DNA of 64,000 nt from Cristatella mucedo (GCA_009760855.2 WPIO01000131.1:124001-188000), one strand, 5' to 3'; numbered from the stretch's first letter, positions 1 through 11,414 are shown. The notes: a model not told the origin generated them from the sequence alone. A program made the numbers and translations.

Positions 1-605
1 GGAAATACTCGGCAACTGAGGCCGCCAGAGTGCCTTTCAGTGGTGGGTGGGCGAGGGAAGGGCTCTGACAGCATGCAGACTCTATTCGTTGGACGGACAC
101 GTCGTGCTTCACCCTCCACCAGCCTCTCGCTCTCGCTCCCGGTCGCTCTGGCCCGCACCTGCTCTCTACCTGTCCCCCCCCCCCCTGCGATTAACGGGTG
201 ACATCAACTTGACCTGCACACGCGGCCACAGGGCGGTCTATCCAGTGCAGCCAGAGTCGACCCGAGTCTACCGATCCGGCCTCTCCCACGCCCGGCCGCG
301 GTTAATGCATCAGCCTGCTCTCTGGGGGTGAGCGACGGCAGACAATAGGAGGGAGGGAGGGAGGGCGCTTGTTTTTTCCTCACTCGGAAGTCCTCCTTTC
401 CGTTTAAGTCAGAGTTAAGCTGGCCATCGCCAAAGGCCGGCCCGTAGCTGCCGCCAGCAGCTCGACCGGGCCATTTCCAGGTGCTAGCGTATTAATTGTG
501 GCTGTCAGCATAATCCGAACCAGCAAATCTCTCGTCATGTCAAGAGTGTCCGATGAAGAGAAAAAGTCGCATTATGCCGGGGAAGCCGGGCTCGTCAAGC
601 TCGAC
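1..605. other. No gene recognised
   Basis: Moderately GC-rich sequence with a C tract near 174-184 and a (GGGA)n stretch near 346-365. Short open frames show no motif. Confidence 0.4.
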
Positions 606-641
606 CGCGTATACCACGTGGTATACCACGTGGTATACGCG
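606..641. repeat. 36-bp perfect palindrome containing two CACGTG E-boxes
   Basis: 606-641 equals its own reverse complement. CACGTG occurs at 615-620 and 627-632, each flanked by GGTATACC-type sequence. A further ggtatacc follows at 643. Perfect E-boxes bind bHLH factors in many animals; whether these function is unknown. Confidence 0.9.
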
Positions 642-2039
642 CGGTATACCCGTATGCCACGGCTGCAGTTGCCTCCATAACGAAACCTTTGTGTGCGTGC
701 GCTCGAAAACTTGTGTGTCTTGTGTGTACGAGCCTGAATTCGTGTTCCTTCAAGCGTCTGTGCGTGTGGTTTGAGTGTGTGCGTCTGCGTGCGTGCGTGT
801 TTACGTGTGTGCACACGGCAGATGAGAGACACGGAAACAACCTCAGCCGGAGCGACCAGTGCTTGCGGTTCAATTCGGCTGCGGCCGACTGAATCTTCAT
901 GCAACTGGTAAAACAAAAACGAAACGTTAATCGTGCCACCTCCATACTGTCCCTGCGCGCTGCAACCTCGCTGTCCGAAGCGATTCGGGGAAGCTCGTAG
1001 CTGAGACCCGCAAGCAAAAAAGTACAGCAGTCGGCGACCCACCGAAAGCAAACGTCACGCCCACGCTAGAAGACTCGATCGCTCCCACATCATTGTCGTC
1101 GTTGTCATGCTGCGGCGGGGATAGGAGACGCGCGCTCTTAGCTAGGAGAGCTCTGCGCGACATCGAACGAACGGTACCGGTTACCAGTGCCGAGCGGCGA
1201 CACACGCCGTGCGATCGCGCCGCCCGCGACGCTCTCGCGACGCCAACGATCGAGCAGCCGAAGTCCCTGCGCACGGGTCCCAGCGCTCGTGCGGTCGTCG
1301 CGTCGCTTCCTACAACTTCCTGCGTCGGGATTTGCGGCGTCATCGGAGCGACGAGAGGTTGCACGCCGCCGATCGGCCGCCGCCGCCAGCCGCCAATCGG
1401 CGGCGGCGCTAGGTGCGGCGGCCCAAACTCGGCACTTCGCAGGGGACCGGCTCACTCTCCAGGCGCCGCTGCGGCGAGGCTGCGCTCTTCAGAGCGGGCT
1501 GCGGGAGGGAGGGAGGAAAAGCGCTCGCCTCGCTGCCGCGGGCGGGCTTCGCCGCCGAAGCGTGCTTCGCCGCCGAGACGCCGCCTTTCGGATTGTCGCC
1601 ATCGGCCGTCGCAGACGGAGCGGATGGGATGCGGGATTCTGTTTGCGACCGGCGCTCCCAACATCTGCTCCTCCTCCGCCCCCCCCCCTCCCGGGCTAGC
1701 CTGCGCCACACGCCGTTGGCGGCGCGCTCCGATACGAAAAGCCACTCGCGAGCAACGCCGCCGTTGGCCAGCTGTCGCTGACTGCGCGCCGCATCCGCCC
1801 CCCCCCCCCGATCGACGCCAGACGGCGAGCGTCGCGTCGCGACCGGCGGACGGCAGTCGGCCCTTCGCATTCCCGTCTCTTTCGGCCGCCGGCGGCGCTG
1901 GAGTTGCCGCCGACGTCCTGTGAGCCGGCCGATTCGCGCTCTCCGCCGACGACTGTCGCCGCCTTCTTCTGGCTGTGACGTCGTCAAAGCTCGTCTCGAA
2001 TTAGCTCGCGACGGCGCTCGTGTCCTAGCGGCGCATCGC
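642..2039. other. CpG-rich DNA, no gene recognised
   Basis: From 642 to about 900 it is GT-rich. From about 1080 it becomes strongly GC- and CpG-rich with open frames on both strands made of Arg/Ala/Pro codons, which is expected from composition alone. Confidence 0.4.
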
Positions 2040-2040
2040 T

Positions 2041-2119
<79 letters not shown>
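2040..2119. repeat. (GCC)n microsatellite
   Basis: Eighty bases of uninterrupted CCG/GCC triplets. It reads as poly-Ala or poly-Gly in open frames, but no gene context is established. Confidence 0.95.
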
Positions 2120-2183
2120 TTCGCCTGCTTCGGAGACTGCAGCCGCGCGCGCGTGCGAGGCGAGCGAACGCCGCCCGCCGGCT

Positions 2184-2402
2184 GAGTAGCTGCTTTTTTG
2201 GCGGCGGGAGCGGGGCGGGGGGGGCGCGGCGGCGAGTCGCCCTGTGGCGAACATCGAGTAGCTGTTTTTTTGGCGGCGGGAGCGGGGCGGGGGGGGGCGC
2301 GGCGGCGAGTCGCCCTGTGGCGAACATCGAGTAGCTGTTTTTTTGGCGGCGGGAGCGGGGCGGGGGGGGGGCGCGGCGGCGAGTCGCCCTGTGGCGAACA
2401 TC
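2184..2402. repeat. Three tandem copies of a 72-73 bp GC-rich unit
   Basis: Copies begin with gagtagctg at 2184, 2256 and 2329. Each has a T run, ggcggcgggagcggggcgg, a G run of varying length and gagtcgccctgtggcgaaca. The copies differ mainly in homopolymer length. Confidence 0.9.
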
Positions 2403-3849
2403 AAAGCCGACGGCTCGCGTCTCTCTTTTCGGCGGCCGAGCAGCCACCGACGTGCTTTGATGCGGCCGAGGGCAGGACAATGCGACTTGAGCCGCCGTCC
2501 GAGGCAGCGGTGCGCGATGGCCGCGGCCGCCTCGTTTCGCCGCGGCCCGCCATTGTAGCCATTGTTGCGCGAGCTGTCGTCTCGCGGCTGAGCGAGAGCT
2601 ATCGATGCCGAGGCCCGATAGTCGGCCATACTCAGGCCCCGAATTTCAAAGGTAATCGCGTCCGGCCGGACTAATGATAATATGTGCTTTGCGCCCGCTT
2701 ATATCGCCGCCGGGACGTCGCGGCGAGCCGCATCTCTCCGCAGCCGCGAGCTCGGCTCTGCTTGCGTGCGACGCGGGCGGCGGCGCGCGCGCGCGGAGCG
2801 TGGCGGCAGCAGCCGGCGGCGACGGCGGCGGCGACGGCGGCTGAGAGACCCCGCCCCATCGGAACGTCTGGGCCTCGAATGCCGCGCCGCCGCCACGCAG
2901 CGCGGCGCCGCCTCTCGCAATCCTGAGCAGGTGCTGCGTCGCTGGCGGCGCGGCTCACGTCCTCGGGGGGGGGAGGAGGAGGGGAGGGGGGCTGAGGAGT
3001 GACGCAGCGAACACGGAGCAGCGTTAGAGCGGCGTTAGAGCGGCGACCCTCTCTGAAAATTCTAGCTCCTCGCTTTGCTCGCGTCTCTTCCCCGGGGGTC
3101 CAGCTAGGAGTGGTGACGCGGCGGCCAGGCGGACGTTGGCCGCGACGTTCCGTAGCCGCGAAAACGAGGCCCATGAACGCTGACTTATCCAGCTGGGCGA
3201 TCGTAATCGGCCGTTTAAATTTACGTTTGAATTTACGCCGCGCCTAGCCTACGTACGACTGCGTGCGACTTCATTGTCGTCGTCGTCGTCGCGATGTAAG
3301 AGCGGAGGTGCAAGACATTTGAACGCAGCTCCGGCGGTGGCCGTCGTACGCCGGAAGTTGGCTCGGAGCGCTCATGAATAGTAAATAAACGCGAGTCGAC
3401 TGAGCGTCGAGCTGCCGCCGCCTCGTCGACGCCTCCGCGCTGTACGCGCACGCGCGCAATGCTCATCCGGCGGCTCGTCCGGTCCGTCGTCGACGGCGTA
3501 GCTTCCACGTCACACCGGACGCTTCCGTCTGACCGCCGCTGACTCCGCACTAAACTAAGCTCCGGCGCAAGTTGTCAACGTCCTCTGTCGGCCTCGCGGG
3601 TCGCTGCCTTCCTTAGTCTTGACCTACCGCTAGCTTTGACCCGTGTGACCTCCTTGCTCCACCAGCAGCGAGCACTCGCATCGCCCGCTTCTCGCCGTCC
3701 TTCTTGCCAAATTGAAATATTCTGGCGGTCGGGCGTTCAGTTCGTATGCGCGCACGCGCTTCCTAATCCTACAGGCACCTGCACTGACCTTGACCTTGTT
3801 CATTTGACTCTCAGCTAAGACGCGTGCACTCATCCGCTTCGCATTCAGC
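2403..3849. other. CpG-rich DNA, no gene recognised
   Basis: Dense in CpG and short CGG/GTC triplet runs; a (GTC)n run lies near 3274-3292. No splice-bounded exon or domain was recognised on either strand. Confidence 0.4.
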
Positions 3850-4040
3850 CCTAATAGTAAAAAACATTTTCTATAGCGCCCTCAGAGAACTCGATCTCTT
3901 TCTAGGCACTTTACATTTGCCGGAAAATAGAAGCGTGATCGAATGGTTAGTGGTAGCATGCTCAATGACGGCAAGCATAATGTGGTTAGAGGTGACGTGC
4001 ACAGGGTCAGCGTGCGAATGTGGTTAGCGGCACGCCGCCG
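3850..4040 (-). mobile_element. LINE family A 3' UTR fragment on the minus strand
   Basis: Inverted tail (tagcgccctcagagaactcg, tctaggcactttacatttgc) followed by inverted 3' UTR phrases (tggttagtggtagcatgc, gtgacgtgcacagggtcag). No coding part remains. Confidence 0.72.
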
Positions 4041-4282
4041 CGTCCAGTGAACGCGTCATGGTCGTCGCTTCTGCGTGCATGGCGTGCTTACTTGAGCAGC
4101 GTGTGTTATCTAACCAGCCAGTGGTCCTACTTACCGGCGGCCATGAGTGTCATTCATGTCTGGTGCGCTTTGGCATGCTCGCCCTATCGCAGCACTTTCG
4201 CTCGCGTTCGCAAGCTTTCGCAGATGCGCTAACCTTTGTCATTAACCTTTGAGTATCGATTCTCTTGCAGCGAGTTGTGAAG

Positions 4283-4330
4283 CGCTCGAATGGAGATTTC
4301 ACTCTCCTAGGGCGCTATCCAAGCAACCTA
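4283..4330 (+). mobile_element. Possible LINE/SINE tail, degraded
   Basis: gcgctcgaatggagatttca then ctctcctagggcgctatcca keeps the hairpin layout but is weakly conserved. Confidence 0.4.
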
Positions 4331-4697
4331 TCATTATCATTATTTTCACTCTGTGGCGATTGTCCGCCGCGGCGACCGATCGGTAGCGATCGGAGCGACT
4401 GCGGGCTGCGTCACTGCTCCTTTAACGATTGGCAGCGCAGCAGAAGAGGCTCCCGCCGCAGCTCGCCGCCGCCGCAGCAGCCCGCACTCGCGGCGTCGAA
4501 GCCCGCGGCGCCGGGCGGGCTTCGCGGAGCGGTGCGGCGCGGTGGCGGGACTGCTGCCATTTGCTTTCAACTGAACGGCACCCGCCAATCGTGCGGGTCG
4601 GCTGGCGGGTCCGCCGCTGAGTGGTGCGCGGTAGCATATCGCCGTACGCTCGCTCAAAGGTCGGGGTCGCGGGGCAGCCGCTCCGCCTTCGTCGACC

Positions 4698-5469
4698 TAA
4701 AGCTGCGTTTACACGGCAGACTTCCCTCCAGACAGACGCCGACTTTCCTCCTAGCTAGGACGTTTCCACGACGGATTTAGTTCCGTCCACGGCAGATTTG
4801 ATGGCCGATTTAGTCCCGCCCACGCTCTAACCCAGGAGGCTGGTAGGAAAGAGGCTTTCCCCGGAAAGGCGCCTAGCCAACAGCCGCAGCAGCAGAAGTT
4901 GAGTTCGCCACTGCAGTCATCATTGTATAGTAGTGTGAGAAGGATAGAAATAAAATAAAATATATTATATTATTATTAGTAATATAGTAGTGTGAGAAGG
5001 ATGTAAATGAAAAGACGATAAGCCTTTTAAAAAAGCTTTTTCCGGAAAGGGAGCAGTTCTAAGTAATGTTCGCGCTATCGCTTGAGTGGGAGTGTATAGT
5101 GCCAAGTCAAGTGCACCGTCGCGGGTTTGTAGGTGGATTTGATAAACAGGAGCACTGGGTATTCTATGTAGAAAAAGCTGAAGCATTGCTTACAACGCGT
5201 AAGCATCCCACATTCAAAGACTAGCTCTGACCATACTCGAACCCTATGGTACTCAGCCGTGTTCATTTGGGCCGTGCGCTGTATATGATGAGCCCAGGGG
5301 TTAACAGGGAGCCAAACAGTTGAGACAGGTAATTTCCTGCTGATGAGTCTGCAGACTTGGCTCCTCCCCCCCAAAAAAGTGTTGTGACGTATGATGACGT
5401 AATAGTCCAAATCTGTGGGAAATCTATCCAAAGTCTGCCGGAAAAATCTGACGTGTAAACGCAGCTTTA
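4698..5469. mobile_element. MITE-like element with 18-bp perfect terminal inverted repeats
   Basis: The left end TAAAGCTGCGTTTACACG at 4698-4715 is the exact reverse complement of 5452-5469, and the similarity continues a little further inward. At 772 bp with no transposase frame, it looks non-autonomous. If the outermost TA is the target duplication, it would fit the Tc1/mariner group; that is a guess. An internal duplication of about 27 bp (atagtagtgtgagaaggat) occurs at 4924 and 4982. Confidence 0.65.
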
Positions 5470-6261
5470 CACCGAGCAGCGCGCTCTTTAGAGACACGTC
5501 GACCGCTGTCGTCGACTGACTCCGGACGGGCCAAGGTTAGACGCCTCCCCTTTAAATGTTAAGGCTTTTTCTAGAAGGGGCTTTTGGCATCGAAATAGGT
5601 TCGCCGGCGGCGGCGGCTCCGAGGACTCCGAGCGAATTCCGAGCGCGGCATAGCCGGCGCATGTCCTACACCCATGCGTGCGTACGATCGCAACCCCGCG
5701 TCCGCCTACTTATTAACGCTTAGCTTAAGCTCGACGCGTCAGCGCCGAGCGAGCGCAAGCCGCGCGATCGATCGCACCGGCATTTCCCGGCAGCCTTCAC
5801 TCGGAGCCGGTGCCGTCTGACGCAGCGCCGACCGCTGCGGCGGCGGGGCGGCGGCGGCGGAGCTCAGTGCGCGCTCGAGCCGCAGCGATGAGGCCGAGAC
5901 GAATGACTCTGCCGGAAACCGGACGCAGGGTGGGCGCAGAGCGGCGGCCCAGGCGGCGGCGGGGGGGGGGGCAGGGCACGGAGCTTATGGGGCTCGCTCG
6001 TGGCGGCCTGGTGCACGCAAAGCAGGGTTTCTCTGCGATGCTGGCGAGTTGCCGTAAGCTGGCCTCCGACAGAGGGGTTCAGCTGGGTTCGACTCCGGCG
6101 GAGCCATTTTGTTTCAGCGCTACGCCGCCCGCCCGCCCCCCCCCCACCCGCGGAGCCGAAAACACCGGGCGGCAGGTTTTACCGCGTTCGCTACGTTCCA
6201 TTTGCTCCGTTTCGAGCCGTCTTAATCTCGCGGTAGCGAGAGCGCCGCCGCGTTCGCGAAA
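5470..6261. other. GC-rich DNA, no gene recognised
   Basis: Mixed sequence, strongly GC-rich from about 5600. An ATG frame from 5810 runs into the minisatellite that follows, but no conserved motif supports it as a gene. Confidence 0.4.
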
Positions 6262-6670
6262 GTCAGCCTCGCTCTCAGCCAGCCTCGCTCTCAGCCAGCC
6301 TCGCTCTCAGCCAGCCTCGCTCTCAGCCAGCCTCGCTCTCAGCCAGCCTCGCTCTCAGCCAGCCTCGCTCTCAGCCAGCCTCGCTCTCAGCCAGCCTCGC
6401 TCTCAGCCAGCCTCGCTCTCAGCCAGCCTCGCTCTCAGCCAGCCTCGCTCTCAGCCAGCCTCGCTCTCAGCCAGCCTCGCTCTCAGCCAGCCTCGCTCTC
6501 AGCCAGCCTCGCTCTCAGCCAGCCTCGCTCTCAGCCAGCCTCGCTCTCAGCCAGCCTCGCTCTCAGCCAGCCTCGCTCTCAGCCAGCCTCGCTCTCAGCC
6601 AGCCTCGCTCTCAGCCAGCCTCGCTCTCAGCCAGCCTCGCTCTCAGCCAGCCTCGCTCTCAGCCAGCCTC
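6262..6670. repeat. 16-bp minisatellite, about 25 copies
   Basis: Unit agcctcgctctcagcc repeated almost without change. Because 16 is not a multiple of three, the + strand reads as a 16-residue cycle (QPASLSASLALSQPRS) without stops, which makes a spurious 295-codon frame. Confidence 0.95.
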
Positions 6671-7066
6671 GTGCGCCTTTCCTCGCCACGCTCCTAGCGT
6701 ACACTCTTTTGAGGACAGAGCTATTCCTTCCATCCAGCACCTCCCACCCCCCCACATAGCCCAGGAACGGAAAAGGCTTTGCTTCGGATGCTTCGCTTTG
6801 CGGTAGACTCGCCGTCGAATAACAAGACGAAATCCGCGGAGCCGCCGCAAGCGGACGCACGCCGCCAAAGGCCGGCCGCTGATCAAAGGCGGCGCAGTTA
6901 GTTGATACGCATTAGTTGATCGCTACTGCCGTACTTCTCGCTCGCAGCACCTGTAGGCATTTAATTTTAGCTTTACCCGGCTGCCGGAAAGCGAAAACAG
7001 ACCTAATCTACACCCCATTGAGAAAGCCGGCGTTTTATTCTCCGCTTGGGCGGCGACGAGGGTGAG

Positions 7067-7084
7067 GGAGAGAGAGAGAGAAAG

Positions 7085-7124
<40 letters not shown>

Positions 7125-7158
7125 CGAGAGAAAGAGCGAGAGAAAGAGAAAGAGAGAG
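7067..7158. repeat. (GA)n microsatellite
   Basis: GA-rich tract with occasional aaagagc interruptions, directly beside a large inverted repeat. Confidence 0.9.
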
Positions 7159-7159
7159 C

Positions 7160-7226
7160 CGTCTTTCAGGCGGCGGAGCGAGCGAGCGAGCGACGTTTCA
7201 TCGCTCGCTGCGCCGCCTGAAAGACG
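7160..7226. repeat. 16-bp perfect inverted repeat with an extended inner stem
   Basis: cgtctttcaggcggcg (7160-7175) and its exact complement (7211-7226) flank a 35-nt spacer whose (GAGC)n and tcgctcgct parts can also pair. Confidence 0.88.
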
Positions 7227-7555
7227 CCACCACCGCCGCCGCCGGTTCATCGAGCCGCTCTCCTGCGAGTGGGGACGAGCGGCCACGACCGAATGACATG
7301 AAGCGAACGACATGAAACGGCCGCGTTTCGCACCGCCACCCGCGAGAGCTCTCGCAAACTGCGGCGGCTCGCGGATGCTGGAAATCAGGCTCGAAAGTGG
7401 GCGGGGAAAAAGCGGCGCCACATCGCACGCCCCATTCGCATATTTTTCTAAGCGTAGCGCTCTATAGCGCTCACGTTCGCTCTCAGTCACACGTTGGCGC
7501 GCTCCATTCGTGTCTTCTTCCTCTGCTTCACCTCTCTCTCTCTTTGCCTATTTGT

Positions 7556-7573
7556 CACACACACACACGCGCG

Positions 7574-7611
<38 letters not shown>

Positions 7612-8007
7612 GACATACACACACACACACTGCTCTTTCTTTCTCTCTCTCTCACTCTCTCCCACTCTCTCTCTCTCTCTCTTCTCGTCTTCATCACTTC
7701 ATTTTTCTACTTTAATGCGTCTTCCTCTCCCTGAGAGTCACTCCGATTCAGTCTCCATTTCTGTATTCGCACGCCTGCATGTGTGCTTTTGGTTGTGCCG
7801 CCGTCTCTCTCACCTTCTATTTCAATCTCCTCCGTCTCTCACTCAATACAATCTACGTCTCCTTTCTCACCCTTCTGCCTCTGTTTTACTTACCCTTCTC
7901 TCTCCCTCTCTCTCTCTCTCTCTCTCCTCTCACTCGCCGATCTCTCTCTCTCCTTTCTCTCTTTCTCTTTCTCTCTCTTTCTCTCACTCTCCCTCCCTTT
8001 CTCTCTC

Positions 8008-8074
<67 letters not shown>

Positions 8075-8125
8075 CTCTCTCTCGCTCTCTCTCTCTCTCT
8101 CTACTCTCTCTCTCTCTCTCTCTCT
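7556..8125. repeat. (CA)n and (CT)n microsatellite block
   Basis: (CA)n at 7556-7632, then CT-rich tracts at 7635-7683 and 7894-8125, separated by pyrimidine-rich sequence. Long Ser/Leu frames here are translated repeats. Confidence 0.92.
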
Positions 8126-8779
8126 GCCCTTTCCCTGTTGCTAGTTCTTCATCTAGCTCCGTCTTTCCACGCTCCCTTTCTGGGAGCGGCGCTATCGCCC
8201 CACGGTGAGCACCGAGCGGGAGCCGAAAAGTGAGGCAGCCAGTCAGTCGCTAGCCGCAGTCAGGCTCGGCGCAGCGCAGTATTACTACGTCCAAGTCGCT
8301 TCCTCCGCTGGCTCTCGTCCGTCCGTGCTCACGTCACGTCCCCCCCCCGGCGCAGCCGGCGCTCTGCTGCAGCCGGCTGCGCCAGCAGCGACTGGACTCT
8401 CTCGCCGGTTGAGCCATCGCGCTCGCTCGCGCCGCTGCGGGCAGCAGCTCGGCAGCTCGGGGTCCGTCGAGGTGCGAGACTCGCGGCGGCACCGCGTCGC
8501 AGCACAGCTGCCGACCGGTCGGCAACCGATACGTGCGGCTACCGTCGTCTCGTGAGGCCTGAACGAATTCCGCCGGCGATAGCCATCCGATGCCGGGAGT
8601 TGGCGCTTCGGAGCGCTTAGCGGGCGCTCGCGCGCACAGGGTCGTGCCACAGGCAACCCGTTGCTCCGCACTCTCTGGAATCGTCGCCATTGATTTCGCT
8701 GGCGAAAAACTACGAGAACTGCAATTAAAGAACACTACCAACGTACTTGTCGCAAAAGACCGTAGTGGCGCCGTCGGTT
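8126..8779. other. GC-rich DNA, no gene recognised
   Basis: Contains CAGC/CGC-rich sequence. Frames on both strands lack domains. Confidence 0.35.
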
Positions 8780-8960
8780 AAATGTCTGTAGTGGCACAGT
8801 CCGTTGAATATCCGTTGGCGCATAGTCGCTAAATGTCCGTCGTGGCGTAGTTGGTCAAATGTCCGTAGCGGCGCATAGTCACTAAGTGTCCGTCGTGGCG
8901 CAGCCAATTAAATGTCCGTTGTGGCGCAGCCCGTTAAATGTCCGTAGTGGCACATGCCGA
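8780..8960. repeat. 26-bp degenerate tandem repeat, about seven copies
   Basis: Units of the form aaatgtccgtagtggcgcag start near 8780, 8806, 8831, 8857, 8883, 8910 and 8936. The copies differ by several substitutions each, so the array is old. Confidence 0.85.
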
Positions 8961-9717
8961 AAATACGTACGGCCGCCGCTCCTCAGTACGGCGCTCATTA
9001 CCGCGCACCGCCGCCGAAAGCGGTCCAGCGTGCCTAGTGCGCTCCGCCAGCACGCGACCGGAAGCGACCCCGGTCGCAATCTCGCCGAGCCGGGCACTGG
9101 ACGCGCAGAGGCCTCCCGTCGAGCGCCGAGCAGCAGCCAGAGTTGAGCAGAGAAGCCGACCTCCTCCACTAGCTGTGAGCAGCCGATCGTAGGGAAGCTG
9201 CAGCGACGCGTTCATCCATACTGCACAGCGAGCGGCTCCCGCGGGGGTCGTCGGTCCAGTGGCGGCCCAGTGGCGACTCCAGCCCCCCTCTCTTTCCCTG
9301 GCCTGCGATCCCTTTCGCAGAGACGAATGGACAGCTACAGTACGCAGCCGCAAATTCCTCAGAGCTGATGCAGACGCCCGCTTCGGTCGCATCGTGGGGG
9401 GTGGGTTTCCCGGTGCGCTCGCCGCGGTTTCCGGACGGCCGGGCGCCCGCTTCCGCTCGCTAGAAATCTCCACCCGGTTCAGTCAGCCAGCATTACCCCA
9501 GCTGCGAGTGGCTTGCTGGGGCGCTGCGGCGCGCCGCCGCGGTGGCCTTTCCACCTTGCGGCGGCCACCTTACCCCGCGTTCATCTCTGCATATGTGCGG
9601 CAGCTTCGTCGTGAGCCGTGAGCCAAGTCAACAGCTAGCGGCGAGGATGCGGAGAATGAGGCGCAGCGAACACGAACGAACGATCGTGAGCGGCGCAATT
9701 GCACAATCAATAGGGGA

Positions 9718-9812
9718 CGGACAGACAGACGGACGGACGGACAGGCAGGCAGACGGACAGACAGGCAGGCAGACCGACAGGCAGGCAGACAGACAGACAG
9801 ACAGACAGTGCA
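9718..9812. repeat. (GACA/GGCA)n tetranucleotide tract
   Basis: Interspersed gaca, ggac and ggca units over about 95 bp. Confidence 0.9.
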
Positions 9813-10019
9813 GTCGCGTGACTTGAGCGATTCGGTAGCCTCTAGGCTTTGCGTGCGCTGCTGTTCGCAGCTCCCGGAATGAAATGCAACAGCAACTTAG
9901 TCCTTGCGGGCTTTCTAGAGTTCCCGACTCGACACGTGCACGCGCGCGCGAGCGACCATAAACGCACGCAAGCACGCACGCGTACGCAAACGCAAGCGCG
10001 CACATCTATGCGTACGGGT

Positions 10020-10251
10020 ACATAAGTTATGCATACAGGTATATATATATACACGTACATGTAGCAGTGTTTATCAATATAATTCAGCCGCTCAGCTCGG
10101 CACTGATTAATTTATGGGCGACCAAAGCAGCTCCAGCACCGTGAGGGTAAAAATACGCTCGCTCAGCGTTCGCTTGCGTTCGCTTTGCTTATATCAATGT
10201 GTTCGCTTTGCTTATATATACATATCAATTTATAAATAAATAAATAAATAA

Positions 10252-10315
<64 letters not shown>

Positions 10316-10330
10316 ATGTATATATTGATT
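10020..10330. repeat. (TA)n and (TAAA)n AT-rich tract
   Basis: A short TA run near 10037-10050, a (TAAA)n run at about 10230-10250 and long (TA)n from 10250 to 10310. Confidence 0.9.
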
Positions 10331-10628
10331 CCGTCGCGATTCCCTTGGCTAGGGTGGTGACAGGGGGATCGCTGCGACAGGGGACCTGCTGCGGCTAAGT
10401 TATTAGTCGCGGTCGCGCGGTTCGCGAAGACTGCCGACCGCGGCCGACTAGCTGCTACCGCTCCCCTCCGCTGACCGCAGTCTTGCGGCGGCGTGAGGAG
10501 GGGCGGCGCCCGTGCTGACGTCAGCTCCTTCGCGTAAGCGTCACCGATCGTGGTTTTCGTCTCCATCTTACTCCGGAATGAGCTCTCGCAAGGCGTCCTC
10601 TTCTGTGCGCCTCGCGGTCGAGCGCCGG

Positions 10629-10690
10629 AAGCTCCGCCATAGCTGGCCGGCTGCGGCGGCTAGCCGCGTTGGCTTGCTATGGCGGAGCTT
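10629..10690. repeat. 14-bp perfect inverted repeat
   Basis: aagctccgccatag (10629-10642) and its exact complement (10677-10690), spacer 34 nt with its own short complementarity. Confidence 0.85.
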
Positions 10691-10743
10691 GCGGCCGCTC
10701 TGTGCACGTGTCCTGCAGCAGGTAGTAAGCAAGACTCGAGGCT

Positions 10744-11414
10744 TTAAGCCTGGTTTAGACGGCGAGTCTGCTTTCTACTGGCTTCCTACCTACTCGAGTC
10801 TTCTTCCGTTTTCCTCTTTGTAGGAGGTTAAGATGGCAGTCTTGCTCCAAGTTTGGCTTTCTACTCGCTCCGCCCACCGAGAGGTCGTGGGATAGCTGCA
10901 GCATTTCGGCGTGGCCATACTCCTCTAACTAAATCAACGAATATTAATATAATTCCACGCAATTACCGGTAAAATGAAACCTGTCTGCTATGTAGCCTAT
11001 ACTGCTCGCCGCCTCAAAGAACTGATTTTTGAACTCGTAGTGTCCCACAAACAGAGACTCGCACGGACGATCGCATCGACGATTTCGCCCGTGCGAGTCG
11101 CCCGCCATGCTTTTAAAACTAATGCAGTGGGCGTGGCCTGAACGGCGCCTACGATTAATCGTTCGCCAAGTCTTACCTGAGCCTTGGCCGAAGAAGCAGA
11201 GCCGGGTTCGGCTGCTGAGTCTTCGTCGAGTGCTCCCTAAGTCTTGGACTGCCCCGACCGTATTGGTGACGTATACACCGAAGACTTGAGTAGGTAGGAA
11301 GCAAGACTGGTAGCAAATGTAAAGTGCCTAAAAAGAGACTGAGTTCTCTGAGAGCGCTATATCAAGTGTAGTATTATTATTATTATCAAGACTCGCCATC
11401 TAAATCGGGCCTAA
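10744..11414. mobile_element. MITE or foldback element with imperfect inverted arms
   Basis: The left 26 bp (ttaagcctggtttagacgg...) and the inverted right 26 bp match at 22 positions, and all four differences are transitions. Further inward, cttcctacctactcgagtct at about 10780 matches the inverse of gagtaggtaggaag at about 11287. The right arm is split by a LINE/SINE tail. No transposase frame is seen. Confidence 0.62.
11312..11390 (+). mobile_element. LINE/SINE family A tail inserted in a MITE arm
   Basis: gtaaagtgcctaaaaagaga, then ttctctgagagcgctatatc and (TTA)n. It interrupts the right inverted-repeat arm of the element at 10744-11414. Confidence 0.72.

Noticed and set aside
1625-1690. 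Candidate MGC-type alternative first exon (MGCGILFATG)
   Set aside because: Resembles the idea of the vertebrate PDZRN3 short-isoform start only in M-G-C. No convincing phase-0 donor follows.
1409-2629. 406-codon minus-strand frame with a poly-Ala run
   Set aside because: The run is the (GCC)n tract and the 72-bp GC-rich repeats; no domain is seen.
5810-6697. 295-codon frame spanning the 16-bp minisatellite
   Set aside because: Its length comes from a stop-free tandem repeat, and the flanking part has no conserved motif.
7397-8233. Long Ser/Leu open frames over CT tracts
   Set aside because: They are translations of (CT)n and (CA)n microsatellites. The same applies to Arg/Glu frames over GA tracts at 12187, 24333, 42538 and 56378.
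10105-10150. Candidate short first exon MGDQSSSSTV followed by gtaaaa
   Set aside because: Myristoylation-like start and a donor-like site, but no homology or promoter evidence.
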